Source: Ipomoea triloba (Eukaryota; Streptophyta; Magnoliopsida; Solanales; Convolvulaceae). From it: a stretch of 64,000 bases of DNA. The position numbers were made by a program, and so were the translations under genes. The first letter of the stretch is position 1. Each line of letters begins with the position of its first letter. Positions 21,481 through 31,290 of the stretch are shown one piece after another. The notes under the pieces were generated by a model. The model ran no database searches. It saw only the letters and a program-made list of their open reading frames with translations, and was not told where the DNA came from. The stretch lies in assembly GCF_003576645.1 (NCBI RefSeq), contig NC_044917.1, forward strand, positions 12,430,530 through 12,494,529, in the 5' to 3' direction.

Positions 21481-22061
21481 AAGCATATTTTAGAATAGTG
21501 TTTCCTTATGTCTTAAGCTTTTAACTCCTATATATAGGGAGAATATTAGATTGTCTTGGTAAGTTGGAATTGAATAAAATCAAAAGGAAGTTTCTTCCAC
21601 CAACTTCTCTCTCCCTCTCTCACTGTTATCAGCCACCATAGGTAAATCCTCTTCATCTGTCAACCACAGACCTGTGACGCGTAGTCAAAGTACTGAAACA
21701 TATCAACTACATTACAACACAAGTACATAACCACAAGTTCAAAATAGGCTTGTAAACAAGCCGAGCCAAGCTCAAGCTCAAGCTCAATAAAAATATGATG
21801 GCTCGAGCTCGAGCCTTAAAATTGGAGCTCGAGCTAGGCTTGCCAAATTTTTATATAGCTCGAGCTTGAGTTCGAGTAAATATGCTTGAACTTCCAAGCT
21901 CGAGTTCGATCTATTTAACTTCATGCTTTAATATAAATCGTTGTATCCACTGTCCATACATAAATAATAAAAACTTGATAAAATTTAAAGACCAAAGTAA
22001 AATATAAAACTTATGTTCAAACCATAAAAACTTAAAACAAACAAAAGAAAAAAAAAAAAAA

Positions 22062-22319
22062 NNNNNNNNNNNNNNNNNNNNNNNNNNNNNNNNNNNNNNN
22101 NNNNNNNNNNNNNNNNNNNNNNNNNNNNNNNNNNNNNNNNNNNNNNNNNNNNNNNNNNNNNNNNNNNNNNNNNNNNNNNNNNNNNNNNNNNNNNNNNNNN
22201 NNNNNNNNNNNNNNNNNNNNNNNNNNNNNNNNNNNNNNNNNNNNNNNNNNNNNNNNNNNNNNNNNNNNNNNNNNNNNNNNNNNNNNNNNNNNNNNNNNNN
22301 NNNNNNNNNNNNNNNNNNN
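22062..22319. other. assembly gap (258 Ns)
   Basis: A run of N. Any ORF read through it is meaningless. Given the flanking duplication, the true gap may be absent or negative. Confidence 0.99.
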
Positions 22320-22726
22320 TGATACAATACAGATTCTGCTACCAATATACTTAGTTATCTTATTTCCTAGTTTATTAGTAGTTGCCTATTTTACTTTAGG
22401 TACCAATATACTTAGTTATCTTATTTCCTAGTTTATTAGTAGTTGCCTATTTTACTTTAGGTAAGCATATTTTAGAATAGTGTTTCCTTATGTCTTAAGC
22501 TTTTAACTCCTATATATAGGGAGAATATTAGATTGTCTTGGTAAGTTGGAATTGAATAAAATCAAAAGGAAGTTTCTTCCACCAACTTCTCTCTCCCTCT
22601 CTCACTGTTATCAGCCACCATAGGTAAATCCTCTTCATCTGTCAACCACAGACCTGTGACGCGTAGTCAAAGTACTGAAACATATCAACTACATTACAAC
22701 ACAAGTACATAACCACAAGTTCAAAA

Positions 22727-24470
22727 TAGGCTTGTAAACAAGCCGAGCCAAGCTCAAGCTCAAGCTCAATAAAAATATGATGGCTCGAGCTCGAGCCTTA
22801 AAATTGGAGCTCGAGCTAGGCTTGCCAAATTTTTATATAGCTCGAGCTTGAGTTCGAGTAAATATGCTTGAACTTCCAAGCTCGAGTTCGATCTATTTAA
22901 CTTCATGCTTTAATATAAATCGTTGTATCCACTGTCCATACATAAATAATAAAAACTTGATAAAATTTAAAGACCAAAGTAAAATATAAAACTTATGTTC
23001 AAACCATAAAAACTTAAAACAAACAAAAGAAAAAAAAAAAAAAGTTCAAAGTCAAAACTTCAAATATTCAAAGTTTAAAGCACTCCAAATAAGTTGACAT
23101 CAACTACAACAATAGTGGTCCTTGTACATTTCAAGATTCATAGCTAAATTTTGGTAGCAATAGGGAATGGGTCCAAATGTCCAATATCATCTTAACAATC
23201 ATGTTTAGGAATTCAAGTATAAAACTAATCGACATAATTGAAACTTAACTTACTTTCATCAAAATAATAGATGAATTCTCTATGAACATAACTAATGAAA
23301 AACAATGATGAAAGTACGAAACCAGTGAGCACAACATAATCATACCTCAACAACCATAATATATTAATAAAAAAAAACCATATGAAGAGTAAGTACACTA
23401 ACTAATAAACCTATTTCATACCTCAATTGTTTCATACTTTAACTACACTAACTAAAATAAAACAAATGCAGTAATGCATCAATTCATTTGACAGCAAACT
23501 GAGCAAAACAATAATGAAAATAGTACTACAAAGCTAGATATTCAACATGAATATCACAATCCCATGATCTCAGTTTGGGTATTTAAAGAAGAGTGTCAAA
23601 ATCACATATCATACATAACATGAAGCATCATTTACTGAACCATCTATCCTTGTCCACAAAGCACTCCAGAGGATCACCCAAAAATATAGTTTTTGAATTT
23701 ATTAATATAGTTTTCTTTCTTTCAAAAACAAAACAAAACAAAACAAAACAAATAGTAAGCATGTGAAACTCCACTAGCACCATAAACATTACAAATGTTC
23801 TTGTTCCTTTCTGAATTTTGAAAAAGAAGAACTCCACTAGCACAAAAAAAACAAAGATAAAGATGTACCCCATTGCTCCACCACACACCATTCCAAATTC
23901 CAATACAGAAAAATGATAAAGAAAATAGACGACGGAGTGAGCCAATTAGGGAGGGAGTACTGCGTACAAGCACAGACTACAGAGAAAGAAAATCGATGGA
24001 GTGAGGGAGGGACGAAGGCAGGCAGCGTTTCATAGATTTCAATGAAGAAGACATACCGTTGTCGTCGTCGTCGTCGGTCTTGACTGCTACTAGCGCCCTC
24101 GCCGGTGGCCTTGCTGTTCTGCTGGATTCTACAATCTGAGATATTTTAGGGATTTAGGGATTTTAGGTTTAGGTTAAGGTTAGGAACTTAGGATTTAGAA
24201 ATTTAGATTTTAAGAATTATGAATTTGAAGGTTGAATTTTAATTTTTAATCGTTAAAGGGTTAGTTTAAAATATTTTAAGTTTGACTGTTTGAGTTTGGT
24301 TCGGTATTGACGTATTGTAACAAGGAGTTGATTTGAGCGGCTTGACGAGTCATAAATTTAAGATTTGGTATTGATGTACTGTAACAAGGCGGTTTGAGTT
24401 GACTCAAATTTAAACTTTATTGAACTGAAGTCAAGCTTTAATTGAGAGACTCGATTCATTTACACCCTTA
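22727..24470. mobile_element. large hAT-like non-autonomous element
   Basis: 1744 bp. The left end TAGGCTTGTAAACAAGCCGAGC and the inverted right end GACTCGATTCATTTACACCCTTA correspond, with AAGCTCAAGCTC motifs next to both. The flanks are a perfect 8-bp TSD, GTTCAAAA (22719-22726 and 24471-24478). The interior is about 1.4 kb of sequence unlike the ends, including a (GTC)n stretch near 24060 and a TTAGGGATTTAGGG-type patch near 24145 that on the minus strand looks like a plant 5' leader with telo-box motifs. No transposase motif was recognised. Confidence 0.65.
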
Positions 24471-24889
24471 GTTCAAAACTATAAAAATCTAACACAAATA
24501 AAATGTCTAGAATTACATGAAAGCCAAAGCGTGCTTCTTTTATTTCATTGAAGTTGACAAGTTTTTGCATAAACCATATTCAGAATGCATATTATTTAAC
24601 TCTAGTGTATGATTAGTATAAAAATACTAAAATGTGCAATTTTAATTGCATATACATCATATGTAAATTGCAAACGTATTATATACTTGTAATTTATTTC
24701 ACGTACAAAAATCATTAACTACAATTATTAAATTTGAAAATTATTTTTGAACCAAAATCCAACGTCGATTGTATACTTTACCGTCAATTTATGTTCAGAA
24801 AACAAAACAATTAGCCAATTAGGGGTAGCATTGGAAATATTGTAAACTACAGGGGTGACTGGATGAGTAACAAATTGTGTTATTATCCC

Positions 24890-24950
24890 CTAGGGCCTAG
24901 ACGGCTAAACCCTAGCTTCGAACCCTCTGGATACTCTGCAGTCTTGTATA
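24890..24950 (+). promoter_or_regulatory. candidate promoter with telo-box and TATA-like motif
   Basis: GGGCCTAGACGG followed by TAAACCCTAG (telo-box, about 24904-24913), and TATATATTG about 35 bases further. Telo-box plus GGGCC (site II-like) motifs are typical of plant ribosomal-protein and snoRNA-cluster promoters. Three snoRNA-like structures lie downstream. Confidence 0.4.
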
Positions 24951-25126
24951 TATTGTTCACCAGAACCATCTAATTGAACACCAAATCATAAGCCCGCTTG
25001 TTATAGTCCTTCGAAGTCTCCCTCTTTCTTGTGATCTATTTAATCTATTTATCTTTTTTGTTTTTAGTTTCTCAATGATTTTCAATCATCAAAATTCCCT
25101 ACCCGTAATATATGGGTGTTTAGGTT

Positions 25127-25216
25127 TGCAGATGATGATGTTTTAGATTAATCTAACTCCTTCCGGGAAGGAGAAAGATGAAAGTGTCTTCAAAGGAAAT
25201 CAGAATCTCTGATGCA
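25127..25216 (+). ncRNA. candidate box C/D snoRNA 1
   Basis: 90 nt. Short TGCA/TGCA terminal stem, box C GATGATGA at 25131, internal hairpin CTCCTTCC-GG-GAAGGAG, C'-like AGATGAAA and box D CTGA at 25209-25212. The region just before box D (AAATCAGAATCT) would be the guide; I could not identify its rRNA target. No long ORF is present. Short exons of an unknown mRNA are an alternative. Confidence 0.4.
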
Positions 25217-25295
25217 TTGGTTAAAATTTGATTGAATTATGTTTTACTCTACTCTTTTTGTTGTATAATTTTTTGCTATGTAGTGTTATGCCTTT

Positions 25296-25359
25296 TGCCT
25301 ATGATGGCGTTAAATATACTTTGAGTATCTCACTCTGAAAAGAACCTAAATCTGAGGTA
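25296..25359 (+). ncRNA. candidate box C/D snoRNA 2
   Basis: About 64 nt. Terminal stem TGCC/GGTA, box C ATGATGG (last base off consensus), an internal CTGA (D') after CTCACT, and box D CTGA at 25352-25355. Weaker than the other two candidates. Confidence 0.25.
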
Positions 25360-25538
25360 TTTAAGGCGTAATTCACTGGTTGGTTTTTCTGATAATATGT
25401 TCTTGGCCTTTATCGTGGAATTGTATTCTTGTTGTTCTCGCGTATGCTAGTTAGTGTTTAAAACATGATTTGTTCTGTTGATTATGAAGCTTTTCTCCGC
25501 TATGGTTTTGAATGTTGTTTGCATTTCTGGTGAATGTA

Positions 25539-25628
25539 ATCTGTGCATATGAAGATGAACAGACAGGGACATCAGCACTCCAAAGAGAATGATGATTTGT
25601 CAGATGGGAATCTCTCTGATGCACAGAT
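25539..25628 (+). ncRNA. candidate box C/D snoRNA 3
   Basis: 90 nt. It has a perfect 10-bp terminal stem, ATCTGTGCAT with ATGCACAGAT. Box C-like AGATGAA lies close to the 5' stem, an internal AATGATGAT (C') at about 25589, and box D CTGA at 25616-25619 directly before the 3' stem. The 3' part GGAATCTCTCTGATGCA resembles the same part of candidate 1, suggesting related guides. A 37-codon ORF also starts here (25556) but shows no family motif. Confidence 0.45.
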
Positions 25629-25639
25629 TAATTCACATC

Positions 25640-26658
25640 TCTTAAATTGTTTGATGGGCTCTTTCTAATTTCTGTTGCCACTATTGTAATTTGAGATCTC
25701 ATCATTTTGCATTTTTGCTATGGTTTCATTATGAAAAATTAGCTTGCAGCAAAAGTATTCCATTTCTTTTAATCATGGTATACTCTCTCTATGAGCATTT
25801 TTATGAAACAGAATTGTGAATATGCCAAGTATTTAATAACATATATTTAATTGATGTTATTATATGGCTTGTTAGCCCCCCCACCCAATTGTTTGCCTAT
25901 GATGCATTCATATTGCACGTATTATCAGATCAAGGATGATGATACTTAAAATTGTCACTACCTCTGAGGCAAACCCACCCATGTATACATGCCTTCTTTA
26001 GATATAAGTTTATCCTTATTCCAACAATACTCTTTCACTTTGAAAAGTAGTATTGGTCTTACTTTCAAATCAATTTGAGTACTATTTTTTACATCTTTAC
26101 AATTTTAACTCACTTTTAAATGAGAGTCTACATTTCACATATTAAAGAATTATTATTTTTAGTTAATGATGTTATTATTTAAATTATTAAAAATGATAAA
26201 AATAAAAAAGTAACAAAATTTCTCTCCCACTCATGATATTGTATTTTTCATCCCACTTTTTAAGACTTGCATAGGGTTATCAGATGAGAGTGATTTGTTT
26301 ACCAAAACCGAATATTATGTGTACAACCCCACCACCAATCAACGCAGGCGTATTCCACAACTACAGAGTGAGAAGAGCAAATCTGTTAGTAGGCCATAGC
26401 TTTTGATCCTTCCAAGTCCAATCACTACAAGCTGGTGTGCGTTAGCTTTTAAATCTCTAACCTCAATCTAATATATATGTCCTATCTCTTATACTATTAT
26501 AGCTCATATCAAAGTTAGCTAGTTTCTATTCACCTCATTCCTCTATCGTCGTAGTCAACGAATCTAATACAACGTACCTTATTTTTTATATGAATTTAAT
26601 AAATTATCATTTTTATTTAATTAAACTCTTTTTTACTGATTTTGTTTAATTTGTTTAT
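25640..26658. other. intergenic, AT-rich
   Basis: No gene or clear repeat boundary. A Helitron-start-like phrase, TCTCTTATACTATTATAGC, lies near 26476 with no matching end. Confidence 0.4.
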
Positions 26659-26663
26659 GATTC

Positions 26664-27465
26664 TGTAGACACAGAAAATTTGAAGCCGACAAATGGGCTG
26701 ATTCGTATGTTATGGGCTTCATTTTTTATGTAATTGGGCTGATTATTGATTTATTTGGACTAATTAAATTGTCCAATTAAATTGGCCCAATTGCCCAAAT
26801 TGAATATAATTAATGGCCGATGGACTCAAATTATAAAGATGGACTGATCCATATTTGGCCCGTCAGGAAATATTTATATATTTAAATTAATTATTTAATT
26901 TAAGTATGTGATAAGATATTCATATATTTAAATTAATTATTTAATTTGAATATGTGATAAGATTATGAATTTGGATGCAATGGTGGCTAAATACATTCTA
27001 GATAAATACTCATTTTATCCTAAATATTAATTGATAATATAAGGATAATATTGAAGAGTTTGAAGCCCATCAAAAGTCTCTCATATTCCCCCTATAAATA
27101 GAGCCCTTCATTCATTCTAAAGGACACACTTGAGGAATTGAAGAACTGAAGAAGCTCTGAATTGAAGAAATCAAGCCAAGCTAAAGTTGATTGAAGACCA
27201 AATATTCAAGTGTTCAAGCTAAGTTAAAGCGAACTTGAAGATCAAGCCATTTGAGTCCGGAAGCCTTTCAACGAAGATCAAGCAACAAAGCCCTTCTTTG
27301 AAGAACAAAGCTGCATTCCGGAGGCCCTTCAGTTAAAGTTTCAAGTCAAGTAAAGCAAGTGAAGAATCAGAGGATTTTCTAGATAGAGGATTTTCTAGAT
27401 AGAGATCTGTACCCGCACAATTTTGAAATTCAAATATATATACTTTTCACTTTTTCTTCTTAACA
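26664..27465 (+). mobile_element. solo LTR, 802 bp
   Basis: It begins TGTAGACACAG and ends CTTCTTAACA, flanked by a perfect 5-bp TSD, GATTC (26659-26663 and 27466-27470). It holds a clear core promoter, CCTATAAATAGAG (about 27091), followed by a long purine-rich leader (GAAGAACTGAAGAAGC, GATCAAGC motifs). A 51-bp phrase based on ATATTTAAATTAATTATTTAATTT occurs twice at about 26876-26965. There is no internal region, so this is a solo LTR. The parent family is not identified. Confidence 0.8.
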
Positions 27466-27470
27466 GATTC

Positions 27471-27756
27471 AATTAAAGTTTCCAACTTGAGACTTTATTT
27501 GCTTTGATACTTTTAACTTAATTCTCTATTTGTTTCATTTTGTTTAATTATTTATTTTGCACGTGAATTCTTAAATTTGAAATTTGGTCTTCTAGAATGA
27601 ATTTCTAATTTTCTTATGAATTTGGTATTTGGATGAATTTTTTTATATAATAATTTTTTTAAGAGAGGGAAAATGGTGCTTGCATAAGATGATTTTTTTT
27701 TATATAATTTTTTAACAGTAGGAAACCATGCTGGCAAAAGATAGATTTATTGTGGG
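27471..27756. other. AT-rich spacer
   Basis: No feature recognised between the solo LTR and the tandem array. It holds several T-rich runs. Confidence 0.4.
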
Positions 27757-28186
27757 GTCCACACGATAAAAAAAAAAAGTCTTAGTTAGTGTACTTCTCA
27801 CAAAAGAAAAAAAGAGTCTTAGTTAGTGTACTTCTTGCATGCCGATAATGTCCAGCAAGCACGTGAGCCGCACGGTCCACACGATAAAAAAAAAGTCTTA
27901 GTTAGTGTACTTCTCGCAAAAAAAGAAGTCTTAGTTAGTGTACTTCTTGCATGCTGACAATGTCCAGCAAGCACGTGAGCCGCACGGTCCACACGATAAA
28001 AAAAAAGTCTTAGTTAGTGTACTTCTCGCAAAAAAAAAGAGTCTTAGTTAGTGGACTTCTTGCATGTCGACAATGTCCAGCAAGCACGTGAGCCGCACAG
28101 TCCACACGATAAAAAAAAAAAAAAGTCTTAGTTAGTGTACTTCTTGCATGCCGACAATGTCCAGCAAGCACGTGAGCCGCACGCGC
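27757..28186 (+). repeat. tandem array, about 125-bp unit, 3-4 copies
   Basis: Each unit has GTCCACACGAT, an A run of 8-14, GTCTTAGTTAGTGTACTTCT (once or twice per unit), GCATGCCGACAATGTCCAGC and AAGCACGTGAGCCGCAC. Units start at about 27757, 27869, 27987 and 28098. They vary mainly in the A runs. CACGTG (G-box) occurs in every unit. A diverged lone copy lies at 28696-28802. Confidence 0.85.
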
Positions 28187-28380
28187 CTACTGCATTAGAG
28201 TGGCTGCCAATTTCATTTTTTCTTTTTTTTTTCATTCTCTCTACTCCCTCTCTTCATTGTTAGACCATTTATCTGTTGGGTTAGGTTTCCCTCCTATGTG
28301 GTAAATAACTCATGTTTGAACCAAACTTTTTTTTATCCACTACATTTTTTTGGGAATTCCGCTTAAGCCCTAATTATTAT

Positions 28381-28385
<5 letters not shown>

Positions 28386-28432
<47 letters not shown>
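28386..28432 (+). repeat. (AT)n microsatellite
   Basis: About 23 uninterrupted AT units. Confidence 0.95.
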
Positions 28433-28435
<3 letters not shown>

Positions 28436-28695
28436 AATAGGGATTATGAATTGTGAGGCGGCAGCATGTGAAACCAATTCCAAAATTGTGTAATAGGAAA
28501 CCAATTCAAATTCCCTTTTTTGGGTTTATTCTCCCAATATATTTATATGCCTTAAGGGATTATGGATGACTTGACCATCCAAACCAAACCAGTGAAGGGG
28601 GATGTGGGCAGAAGGGAAGCATTTTTGTTCGGCGATAAGGCCGTGAAACTTTGTGCATTGTGTGGGGAACGGTACTTGCAGTAGATGGATTTTGT

Positions 28696-28802
28696 GTGGG
28701 GTCCACACGATATAAAAACAACCAAGCAGTCTTACTTGGTGTACTTCTTGCAAACCGGCAATGTCCAACAAGCGCGTGAGTTGCACGCCTGCACCTGCAC
28801 GT
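28696..28802 (+). repeat. single diverged copy of the 27.8-kb array unit
   Basis: Shares GGTCCACACGATATAAAAAC, CAGTCTTACTTGGTGTACTTC, GGCAATGTCCAACAAGC and GCGTGAGTTGCACGC with the array units at 27757-28186, about 500 bp away. Confidence 0.7.
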
Positions 28803-28989
28803 GCCCACTAGCCTATTTTAATAATATTATCTACGTTGTAAATTGTCTGTTGTCCATCATTTCATAGATTTAAATGAAATTTTCATAGATTTGTGAGCTC
28901 AAATTCCAAAACTAACCTCTCAAATTCACAAATAATTTTCATCTTAATGGCATAAGTTATAAATATACATTCTTGTCCCATCTTCCATC

Positions 28990-29290
28990 ACCTATATAGC
29001 TAGTAAAGTCTCGTCGTTGTCCGTGCCGCTGAAATGTTTTCTTATCTGGTATCAGTTAGCTAAATAATTATTCTTGTCATCTGTCCGTACCACCGTCGTG
29101 TCGTTGTCCGTGCCGCTGAAATAAAGCAACAATCTCGTCGTTGTCTGTGCCGCTGAAATGATGCAACAAGGCGGTAGCAAACGTGGCTTTATCTCGTCGT
29201 TGTCCGTGCCGCTGAAATGATGCAACAAGGCGGTAGCAAACATGGATTTAATATTAAGTGTCAACTTTTATTCTTGTCATCTGTCCGTAC
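28990..29290 (+). repeat. GTCGTTGTCCGTGCCGCTGAAAT tandem repeats
   Basis: The phrase TCGTTGTCCGTGCCGCTGAA occurs four times (about 29010, 29100, 29140, 29197). Two copies extend into GATGCAACAAGGCGGTAGCA, forming a 60-bp tandem pair. CTTGTCATCTGTCCGTACCACC also occurs twice. These repeats lie directly upstream of the degenerate gag at 29304 and may come from its Gly/Arg-rich linker or leader, but that is not provable here. Confidence 0.7.
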
Positions 29291-29345
29291 CACCGATATT
29301 AAGTGTCAACTTTGTTCTGACTTCGGTCACGTGACATCCAATTGT

Positions 29346-29488
29346 AGTATCTGTTCATAGCTACTTTCTCAACCTACTGAAGCACAACGAGTCAACAGTT
29401 GCCTCCACTAAGGCTCAAACCCACCCCCATCATCTATGTGAGAGTGTTAATCGGGACACCATGTGCTACTTGACCACAGGGTCTTTGG
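29346..29488 (-). mobile_element. SINE inserted in the Copia gag remnant
   Basis: A minus-strand copy of the main SINE family. Read on the minus strand it has CTGTGGTCAAGTAGCAC (A box region), GGGTTTGAGCCTTAGTGGAGGC (B box) and GTAGGTTGAGAAAGTAGC. It is flanked by a perfect 11-bp TSD, CATCCAATTGT (29335-29345 and 29489-29499). Confidence 0.8.
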
Positions 29489-29552
29489 CATCCAATTGTT
29501 TTCTACGCTTTAGAAAATCGTGTTTCATTTGTTATAGTTACGTTTTGGTCAT

Positions 29553-30098
29553 GTGTCGGCCGATTGTTCTCGATGCTTTGATGTTCAATGCCAACTTTGT
29601 AATGGTTTTGGCCACATGACACTCAATTTTGTTCTGCGGTTTGAAAAGCGATATCTCATTTGTTCTAGTTTTGGTCACGTGGCAACCAATTATGTTTGGC
29701 GTCGTTCAAGGACTTCGGATCCTCAAGCTAATTTGGTGTTTCAGAACGGTTTGGGTGCCTCATCAAATTCTCATACTTGGTTACCGGACACCGGAGCTAC
29801 ACATCATGCAACTCTGGACATAGCTGCCCTTTCTACCTCGAAGAAGTACACTAGTAATGACACTTTACGTGTCGATGATGGTATGTGCATATCTATTAGT
29901 CGTGTTGGTCATGCTACTTTTAATACCCCATCTAGGTCTCTTAAGTTATGTAGGGTCTGTTTACTAACAGAAAACTGTTTTCTGTTTTTCAATTTTTCAG
30001 TTTTCATTCTCTGTTTTCCATTCACTATTTTCTGTTTAGAAAACTTGTTTACTAACACTTATTTTTTCAAATTTATTTTTTTTAGATTAACGTTATAA
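29553..30098 (+). pseudogene. Copia gag-protease remnant with tandem zinc knuckles
   Basis: The frame holds CQLCNGFGHMTLNF and YLICSSFGHVATNY, two decayed CCHC knuckles, and then the protease DTGATHHAT. Just upstream are CFIC...FGHVSADC (29521-29577, with a base shift) and CQLCSDFGHVTSNC (29304-29345, before the SINE). Thus at least four knuckle modules existed in a row at about 65-base spacing, whereas the other two Copia elements in this window have one. Cys residues are lost in the third and fourth. The frame runs into the MITE at 29953. Confidence 0.75.
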
Positions 30099-30766
30099 AA
30101 TTAACAATAAATAAAAATATATCCGAACAAATAACCTATTAAGTAGTTCACATAAAAATTTACTTTAGATAATATTAATATTTTTTGAGTTAATATTTAA
30201 AATATCTTTGGATATACTAATTTGAATGACATGTATATAATATATAATTTTTATTTTGAACTCTGATATAGTAATATATGTGAAATTTCGATATCCGATA
30301 TCGGGACAAAACTTGTATCTGATATAACATAATTAAAAATATCCGAACGAATAACCAATTGAGTTCAATCAAAATATAAAACCTAGTATATATTTCAATT
30401 TTTAATTTTGATAATGTGAATGATGTATAATTTTAAACATAAGCAAATAAGTTATGTTTAAATAAGTAATGTAAGTAGAAAAGATAGAAGATGACAATGA
30501 ATGTAATCATAGTAATGAACACATATGTAAGTATATAATCGTGAGAATGTAGTTATAGTGACATATAGTCTAATAGATGATAGCTGATTCTGTTTTCCAT
30601 TTAGAAAACAATTTTTAATAGTGTTTCAGTTTTCTAGAAAACTGGAAAATTATTTCCTGTTTTCAAAATGAAAAACTGTGCTAGTAAACATGTTTTCTGT
30701 TTTATATTTTCTAATTTTCTAAATTTCCAGAAAATTGAAGAAAATTTCTAGTTAATAAACATGCCC
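29953..30766. mobile_element. MITE inserted in the Copia remnant
   Basis: 814 bp starting GGGTCTGTTTACTAACAG and ending TTAATAAACATGCCC, imperfect inverted repeats. Subterminal GAAAACTGTTTTC motifs are repeated at both ends. Copia coding sequence resumes directly after it (ATTCTCCATGTTCCTGG). The flanking bases suggest a short TA(A) duplication, consistent with Harbinger or a related group. Confidence 0.65.
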
Positions 30767-31290
30767 ATAATATTCTCCATGTTCCTGGTTTGTCAACATC
30801 TTTACTGTCTGCTCAAAAGTTTGCATCAGATAATAAAGTGTTTTTTGAGTTTCACCCCTCCTTTTTTGTTGTAAAGGATATCACCACCAAGGAAATCCTT
30901 CTGCAGGGCAGTAGCTCTGGGGGGGTCTATACTCTTCCTACTCCAGTTTTCTCTTCTTCTGCCTTTCTGTCAGCTCGCTTCTGCGTCAGTTTGGCATAAC
31001 CGACTAGGTCATCCTAATCATCGTGTCCTTAGTCACGTTCTTCAGTCATGTTCGGTTAGTGGCTCTAGGAATAATACTCATGATAGTTCTAGTTTGTGTA
31101 ATGCGTGTCAATTGGGAAAATCTGCGCATTTTCCTTTACCACGTGTTGAGTCGTCTAGTTTGAATATTATTGATTTAGTATATACTGATATTTGGGGTCT
31201 AGTTCCTTTATTATCTACAAATGGTATTAGGACTCTATGTATTTGAGTCAGATTACATTCAAGCATATAAGCATATTTCGATCGCGTTTC

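Larger units (their letters stand above)
21338..23043 (+). repeat. 724-bp duplication on both sides of an N gap (21338-22061 and 22320-23043)
   Basis: The two segments appear identical, offset by 982 bases. The first runs straight into the gap at the end of an A run and the second begins directly at the end of the gap. Contig ends that overlap but were not merged would give exactly this. The duplicated segment includes part of a Copia-type LTR-like sequence (CTCCTATATATAGGG and a GAATAAAATC stretch) and the left end of a hAT-like element. Confidence 0.85.
29304..31290 (+). mobile_element. Copia element remnant, plus strand, internally deleted
   Basis: It retains repeated zinc knuckles of Gag, protease (LPDTGATHHAT near 29785), the segment STSLLSAQKFASDNKVFFEFHPS (30790), and the integrase zinc finger and start of the core (TDIWGLVPLL near 31195). 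It then jumps directly to ATTAGGACTCTATGTATTTG at about 31229, which matches the start of the Copia LTR family seen at 40897. Most integrase, RT and RNase H are therefore deleted up to the LTR. It is interrupted by a SINE (29346-29488) and a MITE (29953-30766). Non-functional. Confidence 0.85.

Noticed and set aside
21911..22345. ORF across the N gap
   Set aside because: Most of it is N; no meaning.
26476..26495. Helitron-like 5' end TCTCTTATACTATTATAG
   Set aside because: No matching 3' hairpin plus CTRR downstream.
26664..27465. Endogenous pararetrovirus promoter (35S-like TATA and leader)
   Set aside because: The perfect GATTC TSD and TG...CA ends show an LTR; no viral coding sequence is nearby.
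27757..28186. Tandem array considered as CRISPR-like
   Set aside because: The genome is a plant; units are contiguous repeats without unique spacers of constant size, and there are no cas genes.
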